From contig GG697241.1 of the NCBI GenBank assembly GCA_009387755.1, positions 1-64,000 of the forward strand: 64,000 bases of DNA, read 5' to 3'. Positions 51,613-59,878 of this stretch are shown here, in pieces; within the stretch, counting starts at the first letter, position 1, and every line of letters begins with the position of its first letter. This DNA comes from Candidatus Micrarchaeum acidiphilum ARMAN-2 (GTDB taxonomy: Archaea; Micrarchaeota; Micrarchaeia; Micrarchaeales; Micrarchaeaceae). The position numbers and the translations under genes are program-made. Below the pieces are notes generated by a model, which was not told where the DNA came from, searched no databases, and saw nothing but the letters and a program-made list of their open reading frames with translations.

Positions 51613-52440
51613 TTATAGCGATATTATTCCCATCTCCTTGAGTATCAGGACAACTACCACTATTAGGAGTATTGCAACCATTACCTTGACGCGTTTGCTG
51701 CGCATCTTTTTGACCTTGACTAGCATGTTCTCCAGCTCTTTTATCTCGGATTCCTCAGAGTTTGCAGGCTTGGGCTTCATTGAAGGTGCGCTGCTCTGCG
51801 ACTTTTCGGGAACCTGGGCCTGAGATGGTGGAGACTGTGGGATTTGCTGCTGCACCACTGCGGCAGGATTTTGAGCGACAGTTGAAGGCTGCATGGGCTG
51901 GACTTGCACCTGCGGAGTGGCTGAGGGCTGCGGCACGGCCTGCTGCTGTAATTCGGCCTTAGCCTCTTGCGGAGGCTCTGGTATCTTTCCGCTTTTGCTT
52001 TGCATGAATCCTTTTTCTGTAAGTGACAGATCCAGCTTGCCGTTCCTGAAGTCGACACTTATGTATCCTTGTGCCAGCATCTTGTTCAGCCGCATGGCCA
52101 TGTCGAGAGGCCTTAGGTTGACTGATGCAGTCAAGTCGTTTAGTCCGCGCCTTCCGGCCGACATTTGATTCAGTATCGCAAGATCCAGCTGGTCGAAATT
52201 GGCTGTGGATTTGGCCTTTGCATCGCCCAGCAGCTTGTTTCCCAGGTCGGTTATCTTTATGGCGTTTTGGCCGGGCGATATTGAAGTGAAGTCAACTAGA
52301 CCCTTAAGTTTTAGGGACCCTAGCATATTTGATCCGTCAAAGAATGATGAATTTACCAAGCCCCCGAATTTCTCGACAGTCGTGGATGGTGTAATTTTGC
52401 TTAGAGCCATAATGTCCATGAAATTTATCTCATCAGCCAT
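51613..52440 (-). CDS. Membrane-tethered tandem winged-helix protein
   Basis: 275 residues. Two helical/winged domains (1-75 and 80-150), the second with DQLDLAILNQMSAGRRGLNDLTASVNLRPLDMAMRLNKMLAQGYISVDFRNGKLDLSLTEKG, a clear MarR-like winged helix. A Pro/Gln-rich linker (about 155-225) is followed by a short charged coil and one C-terminal membrane helix (KVMVAILLIVVVVLILKEMGI), making it tail-anchored. No family name. Could report surface events to nearby DNA or hold nucleoid or ribosomes at the membrane. ATG 52440, immediately upstream of acdB on the same strand but with its own possible leader. Confidence 0.7.
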   Translation of the reverse strand: MADEINFMDIMALSKITPSTTVEKFGGLVNSSFFDGSNMLGSLKLKGLVDFTSISPGQNAIKITDLGNKLLGDAKAKSTANFDQLDLAILNQMSAGRRGLNDLTASVNLRPLDMAMRLNKMLAQGYISVDFRNGKLDLSLTEKGFMQSKSGKIPEPPQEAKAELQQQAVPQPSATPQVQVQPMQPSTVAQNPAAVVQQQIPQSPPSQAQVPEKSQSSAPSMKPKPANSEESEIKELENMLVKVKKMRSKRVKVMVAILLIVVVVLILKEMGIISL

Positions 52441-52548
52441 AGCAACCAGTCCAGATTCGGCAACACTAGATATTGCAATAAGAATATTTATATAATTTTA
52501 TTGAAAATAGCACTTGCTTTATTTTTATTAAGTTGCAGATTGGTATAA

Positions 52549-53805
52549 ATGAAACTCAGGTTCCTTGGCGGTGCAAGCGAAGTGGGCAGATCCGCCATAT
52601 TGATTGATGACCAGCGCAGGATAATGCTTGATTATGGCATAAAAATTGACGATGTAACAGATTATCCCATATCAATCCCGGACATAGACGCGGCTGTGGT
52701 CAGCCATGCGCACCTGGACCATAGCGGATCGTTGCCCCTGCTTTACAAAGACATGTCGATACCAACATTCGGCACGGCCCCCACGCTCAAGCTCTCAAAC
52801 CTTTTGCTTGAGGATTCACTCAAGCTTTTTAAGAAGAATCATGTTCCTCCAAAATTTCACAAAAGGCAGCTCAACGACCTGCTAAAACACTATATAAGCT
52901 TAGAGTATCGCAAGAAGATAAACTTCAGCAACTACGATATTACCCTCTACGACGCTGGCCACATAACAGGCAGCGCTATCACCCTAGTTGAAAGACCTCG
53001 CGGCAAGGATACGAAAAGGATAGTTTATACGGGCGACTTTAAGATTACACCGCAGATGTTGCACGCCGGCGCAGAAATAGTCAAAAGCGACCTGCTGATA
53101 ATAGAATCGACCTATGCGGGCAAGAGCCATCCCGACCGCGGAGACCTGATAAAAAAATTCGTAGCAGAAATACGCGATGTTCTAGATAGTGGGGGAAACG
53201 CGCTGGTGCCGGCTTTCGCGGTTGGAAGAAGCCAGGAGCTGCTGGCTGTGCTTTACAAAAATGGCCTTGCAGATGTGACATATGTCGACGGCATGTCAAA
53301 AAGCGCGACGTCCATAGTCCTGGAGTATCAGAACTATATAAATAACAAAAACCTGCTTAACGGAGCAGCTAAGAGTGTCAACTGGGTTGAGGACTATGAA
53401 ATGAGGAACGACGCGCTGAGCCAGCCTTCGGTGATATTGACAACCGCAGGCATGTTAAACGGCGGGCCAGTGCTGAACTACATAACCAGGCTGAATTCCA
53501 GGTCGAAGATATTCTTGACGGGATACCAGGTCGATGGGACCAATGGCAGGCTGCTGCTGGAAAACAAGAAGCTCAATATTGACAACAGCAAAGTAGCGAT
53601 TAAGACGCCTGTCAGCTTCTATGATTTTTCTGCGCATGCGGACAACAACGACCTTTATGAATTTATAGAAAAGAGCTCGCCCAATACCATTGCCTGCGTG
53701 CACGGCGACAGCACTAGGATATCAGAATTCGTCGAAAACCTCAAGGGCATGGGATTCGATGCATATGGGCCCAAGGTAGGGGATTCGATAGATATAAACG
53801 ATTAA
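52549..53805 (+). CDS. Beta-CASP metallo-beta-lactamase RNase (aCPSF2/aRNase J-like)
   Basis: 418 residues: MBL motif HAHLDHSG, Zn ligands in DAGHITGS and YTGDFK, beta-CASP motifs in IIESTYAGKSHP, VPAFAVGRSQELL, DGMSKSA, LTTAGMLNGGP and SFYDFSAHAD. No N-terminal KH domains, so closer to aCPSF2 than aCPSF1. Endo/exonuclease for mRNA 3' processing or decay. Follows a promoter near 52500. UMP kinase follows 29 bases after. Confidence 0.92.
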   Translation: MKLRFLGGASEVGRSAILIDDQRRIMLDYGIKIDDVTDYPISIPDIDAAVVSHAHLDHSGSLPLLYKDMSIPTFGTAPTLKLSNLLLEDSLKLFKKNHVPPKFHKRQLNDLLKHYISLEYRKKINFSNYDITLYDAGHITGSAITLVERPRGKDTKRIVYTGDFKITPQMLHAGAEIVKSDLLIIESTYAGKSHPDRGDLIKKFVAEIRDVLDSGGNALVPAFAVGRSQELLAVLYKNGLADVTYVDGMSKSATSIVLEYQNYINNKNLLNGAAKSVNWVEDYEMRNDALSQPSVILTTAGMLNGGPVLNYITRLNSRSKIFLTGYQVDGTNGRLLLENKKLNIDNSKVAIKTPVSFYDFSAHADNNDLYEFIEKSSPNTIACVHGDSTRISEFVENLKGMGFDAYGPKVGDSIDIND

Positions 53806-53834
53806 CTTTTAAAATATTGAATGGCTGTGGTATC

Positions 53835-54533
53835 ATGGATGGCGAAATACTTTGCATATCGCTTGGTGGGAGCGTAATATCTAAAAAGGATGGCCCGAAC
53901 GTGCAGTATGTTGACAAATTTGCAGAGCTGATTGCGCGGCACGGCGACAAGAAACTCATAATAACCGTGGGCGGAGGCTACACCGCCAAGGCGTACGTTG
54001 AAGCGTCTAGGGGATTTACCTCGAACAACTTTTTGCTGGACGAGATAGGAATAAACGCCACTAGGATAAATGCAATGCTTGTGCGTAACGCGATAGCTTC
54101 CAGAACGGGCGGGGTTTTCCATAGCATACCTATCGACGTTGAAGGGATAAGGCGCGGCATCGAGGTCAGCAGAATTGTGGTGCTCGGTGGGCTTGTGCCT
54201 GGCATAACCACAGATGCCGTTTCCATAATAGCGGGGGAGCTTGCAGGCAGCAAAACCCTAATAAACGTAAGCAACATAGCATATGTATACGACAGGCCTC
54301 CGGAGGAGCAGGGAGCCAAAAAACTAGAGAGGATTACGCACGAAGAGCTCATAGGGTTGGCCACAAAGTACGACCAGAGGGTAGCCAGATCCAACTTTAT
54401 ATTCGACCTTGTAGGGGCCAAGCTTGCGGGAAGGTCCAAAATGAGCATATTCTTCGTAGATGACAGCATAGACGAGCTTGGAAAGCTGCTCGAAGGCAAG
54501 GAGCACAACGGCACAGTTGTTGAAAGCGACTGA
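53835..54533 (+). CDS. pyrH: Uridylate kinase (archaeal UMP kinase)
   Basis: 232 residues from ATG 53835 (MDGEILCISLGGSVISKKDG); TTG 53817 is less likely. Amino-acid kinase fold: Gly-rich ISLGGSV, VGGGYTAKAYVEASRG, LDEIGINATRINAMLVRNAI, VVLGGLVPGITTDAVSIIAGE, INVSNIAYVYD and FIFDLVGAKLAGRSK. Phosphorylates UMP to UDP. Slightly overlong at the C-terminus. No pyrimidine genes nearby. Confidence 0.93.
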   Translation: MDGEILCISLGGSVISKKDGPNVQYVDKFAELIARHGDKKLIITVGGGYTAKAYVEASRGFTSNNFLLDEIGINATRINAMLVRNAIASRTGGVFHSIPIDVEGIRRGIEVSRIVVLGGLVPGITTDAVSIIAGELAGSKTLINVSNIAYVYDRPPEEQGAKKLERITHEELIGLATKYDQRVARSNFIFDLVGAKLAGRSKMSIFFVDDSIDELGKLLEGKEHNGTVVESD

Positions 54534-54628
54534 CCGCCGTAAATCCAGTATTTTAAAACATCAAAATTTCATTGATATTTTGCAAATTTTAGCATCTGCT
54601 TTTAAACGTTTCGAATAAATCAAGATTG

Positions 54629-55918
54629 ATGAAGATACGGATAAGCGGGTATTTGATGCTTCTCGCGGCCATAATAACTACCGCGTCTACGCCGATACTC
54701 TACAAGCTTGGAAGCACAATTTCCTTCATAGAGCTAGCATTCATGATATCGCTTGTAGGCACAATCATATCGCTGTCCGTCGTGCTTTTGAGGCATACGT
54801 GGAAGCAGGTAGTTGAGCGCTTCAGCAATGCAAAGCAGTTTCTGCATGTCGCCAGCTTCGGAATTCTCACGTACGTCCTTATAACTGTAATATTCAGTTA
54901 TTCGACGCATTATGTCAGCGCAGACCTGACCGCCATAATTTACAGGACGTGGCCCTTGATGGTCGTTGCGCTTGCTCCTGTAATGATGCGTGAAAAGATT
55001 AACAGATATGATATCGCAGGGGTAGCAATCGGCTTTTCCAGCCTTCTTATAGCCATTGGGGCCGGATCAGGCATAGGCATACCGGTTGCTGCCCTGCCGT
55101 TTGTCTTGATACTGCTGCTTTCGGCGCTGTTCGACGCGGTGGCTTCGGCAATATCAAAAAGGTACAACTATGAGATAACAAGCTCGCTTTTCATATACAA
55201 CTTCGTTGCGCTTGTGGTATTCCTTCCGGTAGCTGTGCTTACAAATTCCATAAACACCTCGGCCATAGGCGCCTACGGATGGGCTGCGATACTCCTGCTG
55301 GGTGTGGTTCAAAACGTGCTGCTGACGTTCTTCTTCGTCGGGTCGTTCCGCATGGTAAAGACATCAATAGCTAGCAATGTGTACGTGCTTAGCCCTTTTA
55401 TAACCATGGTCCTTGGCGCGGCGGTGCTCGGGGAAGCGATTTTGCCGTACTACCTTATAATAGCGCTTGGGGTACTGATTGGCATAGTAGTTCAGAGGTC
55501 CGCGCCCAAAACCGGCAACTATATAGCGGAGGACAAAGACGAGAGCAAAAAACTATCCATATATGACATAACAGGCGCATTTGTAAACACCAGAAACAGC
55601 GCGATATATAACGCCATGAAAGGCGATGGGCGCGTCCTTGCATTCTATAAGAAAGGTATGGCAGACGCATTCGAAACAGCGCTTGTTGACAGATTTTCGA
55701 GTGATGGTGGTGAAGGAGGGCTGGTGTTTACCGACAAGGCTCATGGGGGAAATGTCACAGGCGATGAGCTTGAATTCGTCAGGGACATTATGGGCTGTGA
55801 TGAGAACGACTGCATATTCATAGGCGCCGGCAACCCGAAATACATAGAGCGCAGGTTCTACGAGATAAACAGCCGGATAGGAAACGTGCAGATGCCGGAA
55901 ATCAAATCAGTTCAGTAG
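54629..55918 (+). CDS. EamA/DMT-type transporter with C-terminal cytoplasmic domain
   Basis: 429 residues from ATG 54629. About ten membrane helices in two EamA repeats (residues 1-290), with the duplication typical of the drug/metabolite transporter group; LTAIIYRTWPLMVVALAPVMMREKINRYDIAGVAIGFSSLLI is the usual first-repeat end. Residues 295-429 are an additional soluble domain (DITGAFVNTRNSAIYNAMKGDGRVLAFYK, GCDENDCIFIGAGNPKYIERRF) of unknown kind, probably cytoplasmic. The 3' end overlaps the convergent regulator gene by 17 bases. Substrate unknown. Confidence 0.8.
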   Translation: MKIRISGYLMLLAAIITTASTPILYKLGSTISFIELAFMISLVGTIISLSVVLLRHTWKQVVERFSNAKQFLHVASFGILTYVLITVIFSYSTHYVSADLTAIIYRTWPLMVVALAPVMMREKINRYDIAGVAIGFSSLLIAIGAGSGIGIPVAALPFVLILLLSALFDAVASAISKRYNYEITSSLFIYNFVALVVFLPVAVLTNSINTSAIGAYGWAAILLLGVVQNVLLTFFFVGSFRMVKTSIASNVYVLSPFITMVLGAAVLGEAILPYYLIIALGVLIGIVVQRSAPKTGNYIAEDKDESKKLSIYDITGAFVNTRNSAIYNAMKGDGRVLAFYKKGMADAFETALVDRFSSDGGEGGLVFTDKAHGGNVTGDELEFVRDIMGCDENDCIFIGAGNPKYIERRFYEINSRIGNVQMPEIKSVQ

Positions 55919-56909
55919 GCCATGCAGAGGTATCGAAGTACTTTTCAACGTCCAGGTTCCTTATTGGAAGATAGCCCTTTACAACCTTCTTTATAAACCC
56001 ATACAGTATTACCGGCTGGTCCTTTTTGAATACCTCCTTGTGGAAGTCTATGCTTTCTTTGATTGCGGTTTTCTCATCCGAATAAGACACGATGGTGAAG
56101 GTCTGGTCGCTTCCAGTTATGGACCACATAACCTGAAGCCTGTTAACAAGGTCAATTTCCGGACCTTGCTTGAAGTACACCGCCTTTCTTTCCGTCAGTA
56201 TCCTTTCCATGATGCCGGGCTTTATCGAATGTGACTCGAAGTACGCCATGTTTGACTTCAGAGGAGGATTTGTTATTATGGTGGTAAAGCGCTTTACCAG
56301 CTCCATCTTTTTCAGGTTTAAGAAATAGTATCTTGTTATGCTTTCTTTCATGCCTATCCTTTTGCTCAGATCGCGTACGCTGATGCGTGAATTTTCATTG
56401 AGCACTTCAATTATCTTTTTATAGACGTCTTCTATGGAAGATGTGGCTATTAGGGACTTGTCGAAAGGAACAAAACCCAACCGGGTTATTGTTACCTCGG
56501 AGGGCCGCAGGTAAATCCCGTATTCTGCAAATTTAAGCTGAATTGCCAGCTCCCATTGCGCATATTCTTTTGTGCTCCTAGCTATTGCAAATATGAGAAG
56601 ATCGAAATCGCCATCAGTTATGGCAACGAACTGCGCAATCCTGCTGTCCTTCAGGGATTCAAGCACGTACGCTTCTGTAGGCATTTTTTGGAACTTTATC
56701 CTTATGGTGTGGATAGTAGTTACTCCGAGCGCCTCTGGGTATAGCTCGAGGGTGTAATGCAGGCCCAGCTTTTTCTCTAGATCCTTTATGTATTTAGATG
56801 CAATGTATCTCGGAATTCCGAATTTTTTTGAAATCTCCGATAGCGGGATCCTTGAGTTTACACAAAGCTCCCTGAGTATCTTCCGTTCCATTGTGTTTAT
56901 TTCTTCCAT
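55902..56909 (-). CDS. Lrp/AsnC-like double helix-turn-helix transcription regulator
   Basis: 335 residues from ATG 56909 with GGTAA upstream. Two AsnC-type HTH segments: residues 5-50 (TMERKILRELCVNSRIPLSEISKKFGIPRYIASKYIKDLEKKLG) and 165-215 (KKIIEVLNENSRISVRDLSKRIGMKESITRYYFLNLKKMELV), each followed by an alpha/beta segment that may be a diverged ligand-sensing domain. Single-repeat Lrp proteins are about 150 residues, so this is a tandem fusion. Target genes are unknown; it neighbours the DMT permease (convergent) and deoxyhypusine synthase (same strand, upstream). Confidence 0.78.
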   Translation of the reverse strand: MEEINTMERKILRELCVNSRIPLSEISKKFGIPRYIASKYIKDLEKKLGLHYTLELYPEALGVTTIHTIRIKFQKMPTEAYVLESLKDSRIAQFVAITDGDFDLLIFAIARSTKEYAQWELAIQLKFAEYGIYLRPSEVTITRLGFVPFDKSLIATSSIEDVYKKIIEVLNENSRISVRDLSKRIGMKESITRYYFLNLKKMELVKRFTTIITNPPLKSNMAYFESHSIKPGIMERILTERKAVYFKQGPEIDLVNRLQVMWSITGSDQTFTIVSYSDEKTAIKESIDFHKEVFKKDQPVILYGFIKKVVKGYLPIRNLDVEKYFDTSAWPTELI

Positions 56910-56937
56910 TCCCAATTACCACGGTGCCGATTTGGCT

Positions 56938-57891
56938 TCAGTACATATTTATGGCACTGCACATGAAGGGCAGTATTATTGTTGCATCGCCGTCTATTGT
57001 CACGTACTTTGCTTTCTCTTTCACTTTGCCCCATGATACGGCTTCAGTAAGGCGGGCACCGGAAAGGCTGCCGTCAAACTGTGTTGCAGTGGTTATGTAT
57101 ACAGCATAGTCCAGGCCGCCCTTGAATTGGTTCCACCAGATAACATGGTGCTTGCTTATGCCGCCACCTATCATCAGCGCACCAGTAACTTTGTTGTCAA
57201 ATGCGATGTTGCTCAGCTCGAGCTCGTCCTTTATTAGATTGAGCTTAAAATCGTGATCCTGAGCGAATATGGAAAGCTGCGTCCCGAATGCGCCATCAAG
57301 TATGCCAGGATTGAATACCTTGACTTTGTGAAGGTATGCCTGCCTTAGTATGGAATCCGGAGATTGTATTCTTTTCCCGAACTCGTATATCAGTTCGCTC
57401 GCGCTATACTCCTTTTTGTAGTCCTTTGAATGGTATATGTCGGACATTATCTTGTTGAACGATTCCTCAAGCTTTAGGCCGTATTCCTTGTTCTCTATAA
57501 ATACATTGCCAAGCCTGTACACACCAATCTTGTGGAGTTCCGAATCGTCTGCGTTGAACGTTCCAAGGCTGTACTTGCCGCCGAACGCCCTGGCTATGTC
57601 GTGGTCAAGGGTACCACCAGTTGTTATTATGGCATCGAAATGCTTTACCATTCCAGCAATGACGCCCCTGAGCCCGGTTGATATTATGTCAGCAGGGAAG
57701 GACAGAAAATTGAAAGATTTGCTATCAGAGTCCATCTCTTTTAGGATTTTTATGCCTTTGACCATGTGCTGGGCTGAAAAGCCTCCGATTTTAGACATCC
57801 CTGTGATCAGTTCGGACACCTTCATGTCCTTTTTTATCTTTACATCTTTCACTTCGGTTGCAAGAAGCTCCTTTTTGTTTATCCGTGGCAT
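56938..57891 (-). CDS. dys: Deoxyhypusine synthase
   Basis: 317 residues from ATG 57891, which has GAGTGAT upstream. NAD-dependent transfer of the aminobutyl group of spermidine to a lysine of aIF5A. Visible signatures: GGFSAQHMVKG, FLSFPADIISTGLRG, ITTGGTLDHDIARAFGG, GALMIGGGISKHHVIWWNQF containing the catalytic Lys, and TTATQFDGSLSGARLTEAVSWGK. aIF5A itself is not in the window. An in-frame extension upstream (to 57942) is unlikely to be translated. Confidence 0.94.
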   Translation of the reverse strand: MPRINKKELLATEVKDVKIKKDMKVSELITGMSKIGGFSAQHMVKGIKILKEMDSDSKSFNFLSFPADIISTGLRGVIAGMVKHFDAIITTGGTLDHDIARAFGGKYSLGTFNADDSELHKIGVYRLGNVFIENKEYGLKLEESFNKIMSDIYHSKDYKKEYSASELIYEFGKRIQSPDSILRQAYLHKVKVFNPGILDGAFGTQLSIFAQDHDFKLNLIKDELELSNIAFDNKVTGALMIGGGISKHHVIWWNQFKGGLDYAVYITTATQFDGSLSGARLTEAVSWGKVKEKAKYVTIDGDATIILPFMCSAINMY

Positions 57892-58006
57892 TAGATCACT
57901 CAAATGATTGCAGCAATATATTGCATGTATTCTTTGTGGCATCCCCTGCCAGCAAACGGTGTTGGCTTTCTGGGTGTATGTGATTGGTCATCATGATGCC
58001 ACAGGC

Positions 58007-58136
58007 ATAGTTCCTGCTTTTTAAGCCAAGAAAAAGTGCATGTTCCCCTTGATAAATACATCTTCAGATTAAATGTTTCCTTCTGCTCCATTGAAGGATA
58101 TGCATGGTATTCATATGCAGTTTTCATGGCGGCCAT
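58007..58136 (-). pseudogene. N-terminal remnant of an IS200/IS605-type TnpB
   Basis: A 78-codon frame (58136 to 57900) begins MAAMKTAYEYHAYPSMEQKE and continues TFNLKMYLSRGTCTFSWLKK, which follows the TnpB opening (short basic strand, YP-x-x-EQ, Leu/Asn helix, aromatic-Asn/Ser-Trp). After about 40 residues the match stops; in the next frame downstream SRNYACGIMM resembles a TnpB C-terminal tail. This suggests an internally deleted, frame-broken element of roughly 200 bp. A good TATA (AAGTATATAAATT, 58158-58170) lies 25-30 bases before the ATG, so it may still be transcribed and could feed dys. No TnpA, end hairpin or guide RNA is identified. Confidence 0.55.
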
Positions 58137-58316
58137 ATTTATTGCACTATTTGAATTTATATACTTTGAGGTGGATTTGTATACGTTGCTGCGGGCCTAT
58201 GTTTAGGTTCCGGAGCGGCGTGCTTTATGCCAATGCTGATAATCCTATTTATTTACAATAACTTTTTAACTTTTTATGAGGAATAAATATATTGGCGACT
58301 ATGTTGGATGGTAATT
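58137..58316 (+). other. Non-coding stretch before ftsZ1
   Basis: Between the TnpB remnant and ftsZ1. Contains the AT-rich promoter region for ftsZ1 (T-rich TTTTTAACTTTTTATGAGG at about 58263-58281). A 62-codon frame across 58073-58261 overlaps the TnpB remnant and shows no recognisable feature. Nothing else can be supported. Confidence 0.4.
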
Positions 58317-59384
58317 ATGGAGCAAACAGCGAGTGTTGATGACGAGGACATATTAAGATTTATTGAAAATGCAAAACCGAAGATTTATGTTGTTGGTACT
58401 GGTGGCAGCGGCAGCAACACCATAAGCAGGCTTTCTGAGCTGGGTGTAGACGGCGCAACCCTTATTGCAATGAATACCGATGCCCCGCACCTTATAAAGA
58501 CAAGGGCTGAAAGGAAACTTCTTCTTGGCAAGAAGGCCACTAAAGGGCTTGGGGCAGGAAGTGATATAAAAGTCGGGGAGGAAGCCGCGATTGAAAGCAA
58601 AGATGAAATAAGGCACATGCTTGGAGACGCGAACCTTGTACTGGTAACATGCGGCCTTGGAGGCGGCACCGGCACAGGCTCTGTGGCAACTATAACGCAT
58701 GAGGCGCGTGAGGCAGGCGCCATATCTGTTGCTATAGTAACGCTGCCGTTTTCTAGCGAGGGCAGGACAAGGATGCGGAACGCGCTGGAAGGCTTAAGCA
58801 GACTGAAGAAGGTCGCAGATACCGTTATAGTCATACACAATGATAAACTTCTGTCTGTTGCACCGGATCTGCCGCTCAATATGGCTTTCCGCGTGTCTGA
58901 CGAGATACTGGCTAACGCCACCAAGGGCATAGTAGAGATGGTGACCAAACCGGGAATGGTCAACATAGACTTTGCCGACCTGAAGATGGTGCTCAAGGAT
59001 TCCGGATACGCAGTAATAGGATCCGGAGAGGGCATGGCCACCAAACTGGTACCCAACAGAGCGCTGGTTGCGCTTGAGAATGCGATAAAGAGTCCGATGT
59101 TAGACGTTGCGCTTGACAACGGGAAGAAGGCGCTTATAAACATAGTAGGAGGTGAAAGCCTTACGCTCAGGGAAGCAGAGGCGGTGTTTCAGGAGCTTTC
59201 CAGCAGGATAAGCCCGGATGCACTGCTCAAATGGGGCGCAAGGATCGACACCGACATGCAGAAAGACGTCCTTAAGGTAATGATAGTTGTAAGCGGAGTA
59301 GATTTCAAGGAGTACAGTGAGAAGAATATTGAGAAGGAGATAAAAGACATGAAGGACTTTGACCTTGATACAGTATTCGGGTGA
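58317..59384 (+). CDS. ftsZ1: Cell division protein FtsZ, FtsZ1-type
   Basis: 355 residues from ATG 58317, behind GGATGGT. GGGTGTG at 115-121, N-terminal VVGTGGSGSN, T7 loop NIDFADLKMVL. The body (EEAAIESKDEIRHML, SSEGRTRMRNALEGLSRL, VSDEILANATKGIVEMVTKPGMVN) tracks haloarchaeal FtsZ1 rather than FtsZ2. Pairs with the FtsZ2-like gene at 11032-12081, nearly 47 kb away. The C-terminal tail is short and acidic with DFDLDTVFG as a possible binding peptide. Converges with the L24e ribosomal gene. Confidence 0.93.
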   Translation: MEQTASVDDEDILRFIENAKPKIYVVGTGGSGSNTISRLSELGVDGATLIAMNTDAPHLIKTRAERKLLLGKKATKGLGAGSDIKVGEEAAIESKDEIRHMLGDANLVLVTCGLGGGTGTGSVATITHEAREAGAISVAIVTLPFSSEGRTRMRNALEGLSRLKKVADTVIVIHNDKLLSVAPDLPLNMAFRVSDEILANATKGIVEMVTKPGMVNIDFADLKMVLKDSGYAVIGSGEGMATKLVPNRALVALENAIKSPMLDVALDNGKKALINIVGGESLTLREAEAVFQELSSRISPDALLKWGARIDTDMQKDVLKVMIVVSGVDFKEYSEKNIEKEIKDMKDFDLDTVFG

Positions 59385-59395
59385 GTTTTCCTTTT

Positions 59396-59575
59396 TTACT
59401 TGCTCTGCTTGGGCTTCGCCTTGATCCTGTTCTCCTTAAGGTTCATCTTTTTGCGGTATATTATGTCGTTCTTATAGCATCTGCCGCTGCAGTAGTAGTT
59501 TATCTTGCCGGTCTTGAATACGTACATTGTTCCTGAGCCTCTGCGTATCTCGTTCTGGCAATACGTGCATTTCAT
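59396..59575 (-). CDS. 50S ribosomal protein L24e
   Basis: 59 residues from ATG 59575. Zinc-binding CTYCQNEIRRGSGTMYVFKTGKINYYCSGRCYKN has the CxxC...CxxxC pattern of eL24, and the C-terminus is Lys/Arg-rich. Last gene of the L7Ae-S28e-L24e operon, the standard archaeal order. Confidence 0.94.
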   Translation of the reverse strand: MKCTYCQNEIRRGSGTMYVFKTGKINYYCSGRCYKNDIIYRKKMNLKENRIKAKPKQSK

Positions 59576-59599
59576 TTAGAAGACCTTCTGCTATGATTT

Positions 59600-59863
59600 T
59601 TACTTTACCTTTATCTCTCTTGCTTCCCTGCTTGTATCGGGCAATCTGATTATGTCCCCTATTTTTATCGGGCCTATTGAATTCCTCCTTATTATCCTGC
59701 CTTTGTCCTTGCCTTCGAGTATCCTGCAGGTAACAGAATATACCTCCCCGTACATACCGGTTTTGCTTACCCTGTTGACCTCTACGATTTCGGCCAGGAA
59801 GCCTGCAAATTGCCTTGATGCAGGAGTTTGCGGCTGTTGCGGGGTTGCATTCGGTTCTGCCAT
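59600..59863 (-). CDS. 30S ribosomal protein S28e
   Basis: 87 residues from ATG 59863 (MAEPNATPQQP), with a Pro/Gln-rich start and the conserved eS28 core AEIVEVNRVSKTGMYGEVYSVTCRILEGKDKGRIIRRNSIGPIKIGDIIRLPDTSREAR, split in beta strands. ATG 59875 upstream would add four residues. Between L7Ae and L24e. Confidence 0.95.
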   Translation of the reverse strand: MAEPNATPQQPQTPASRQFAGFLAEIVEVNRVSKTGMYGEVYSVTCRILEGKDKGRIIRRNSIGPIKIGDIIRLPDTSREAREIKVK

Positions 59864-59878
59864 TAAGATCATCATCTA

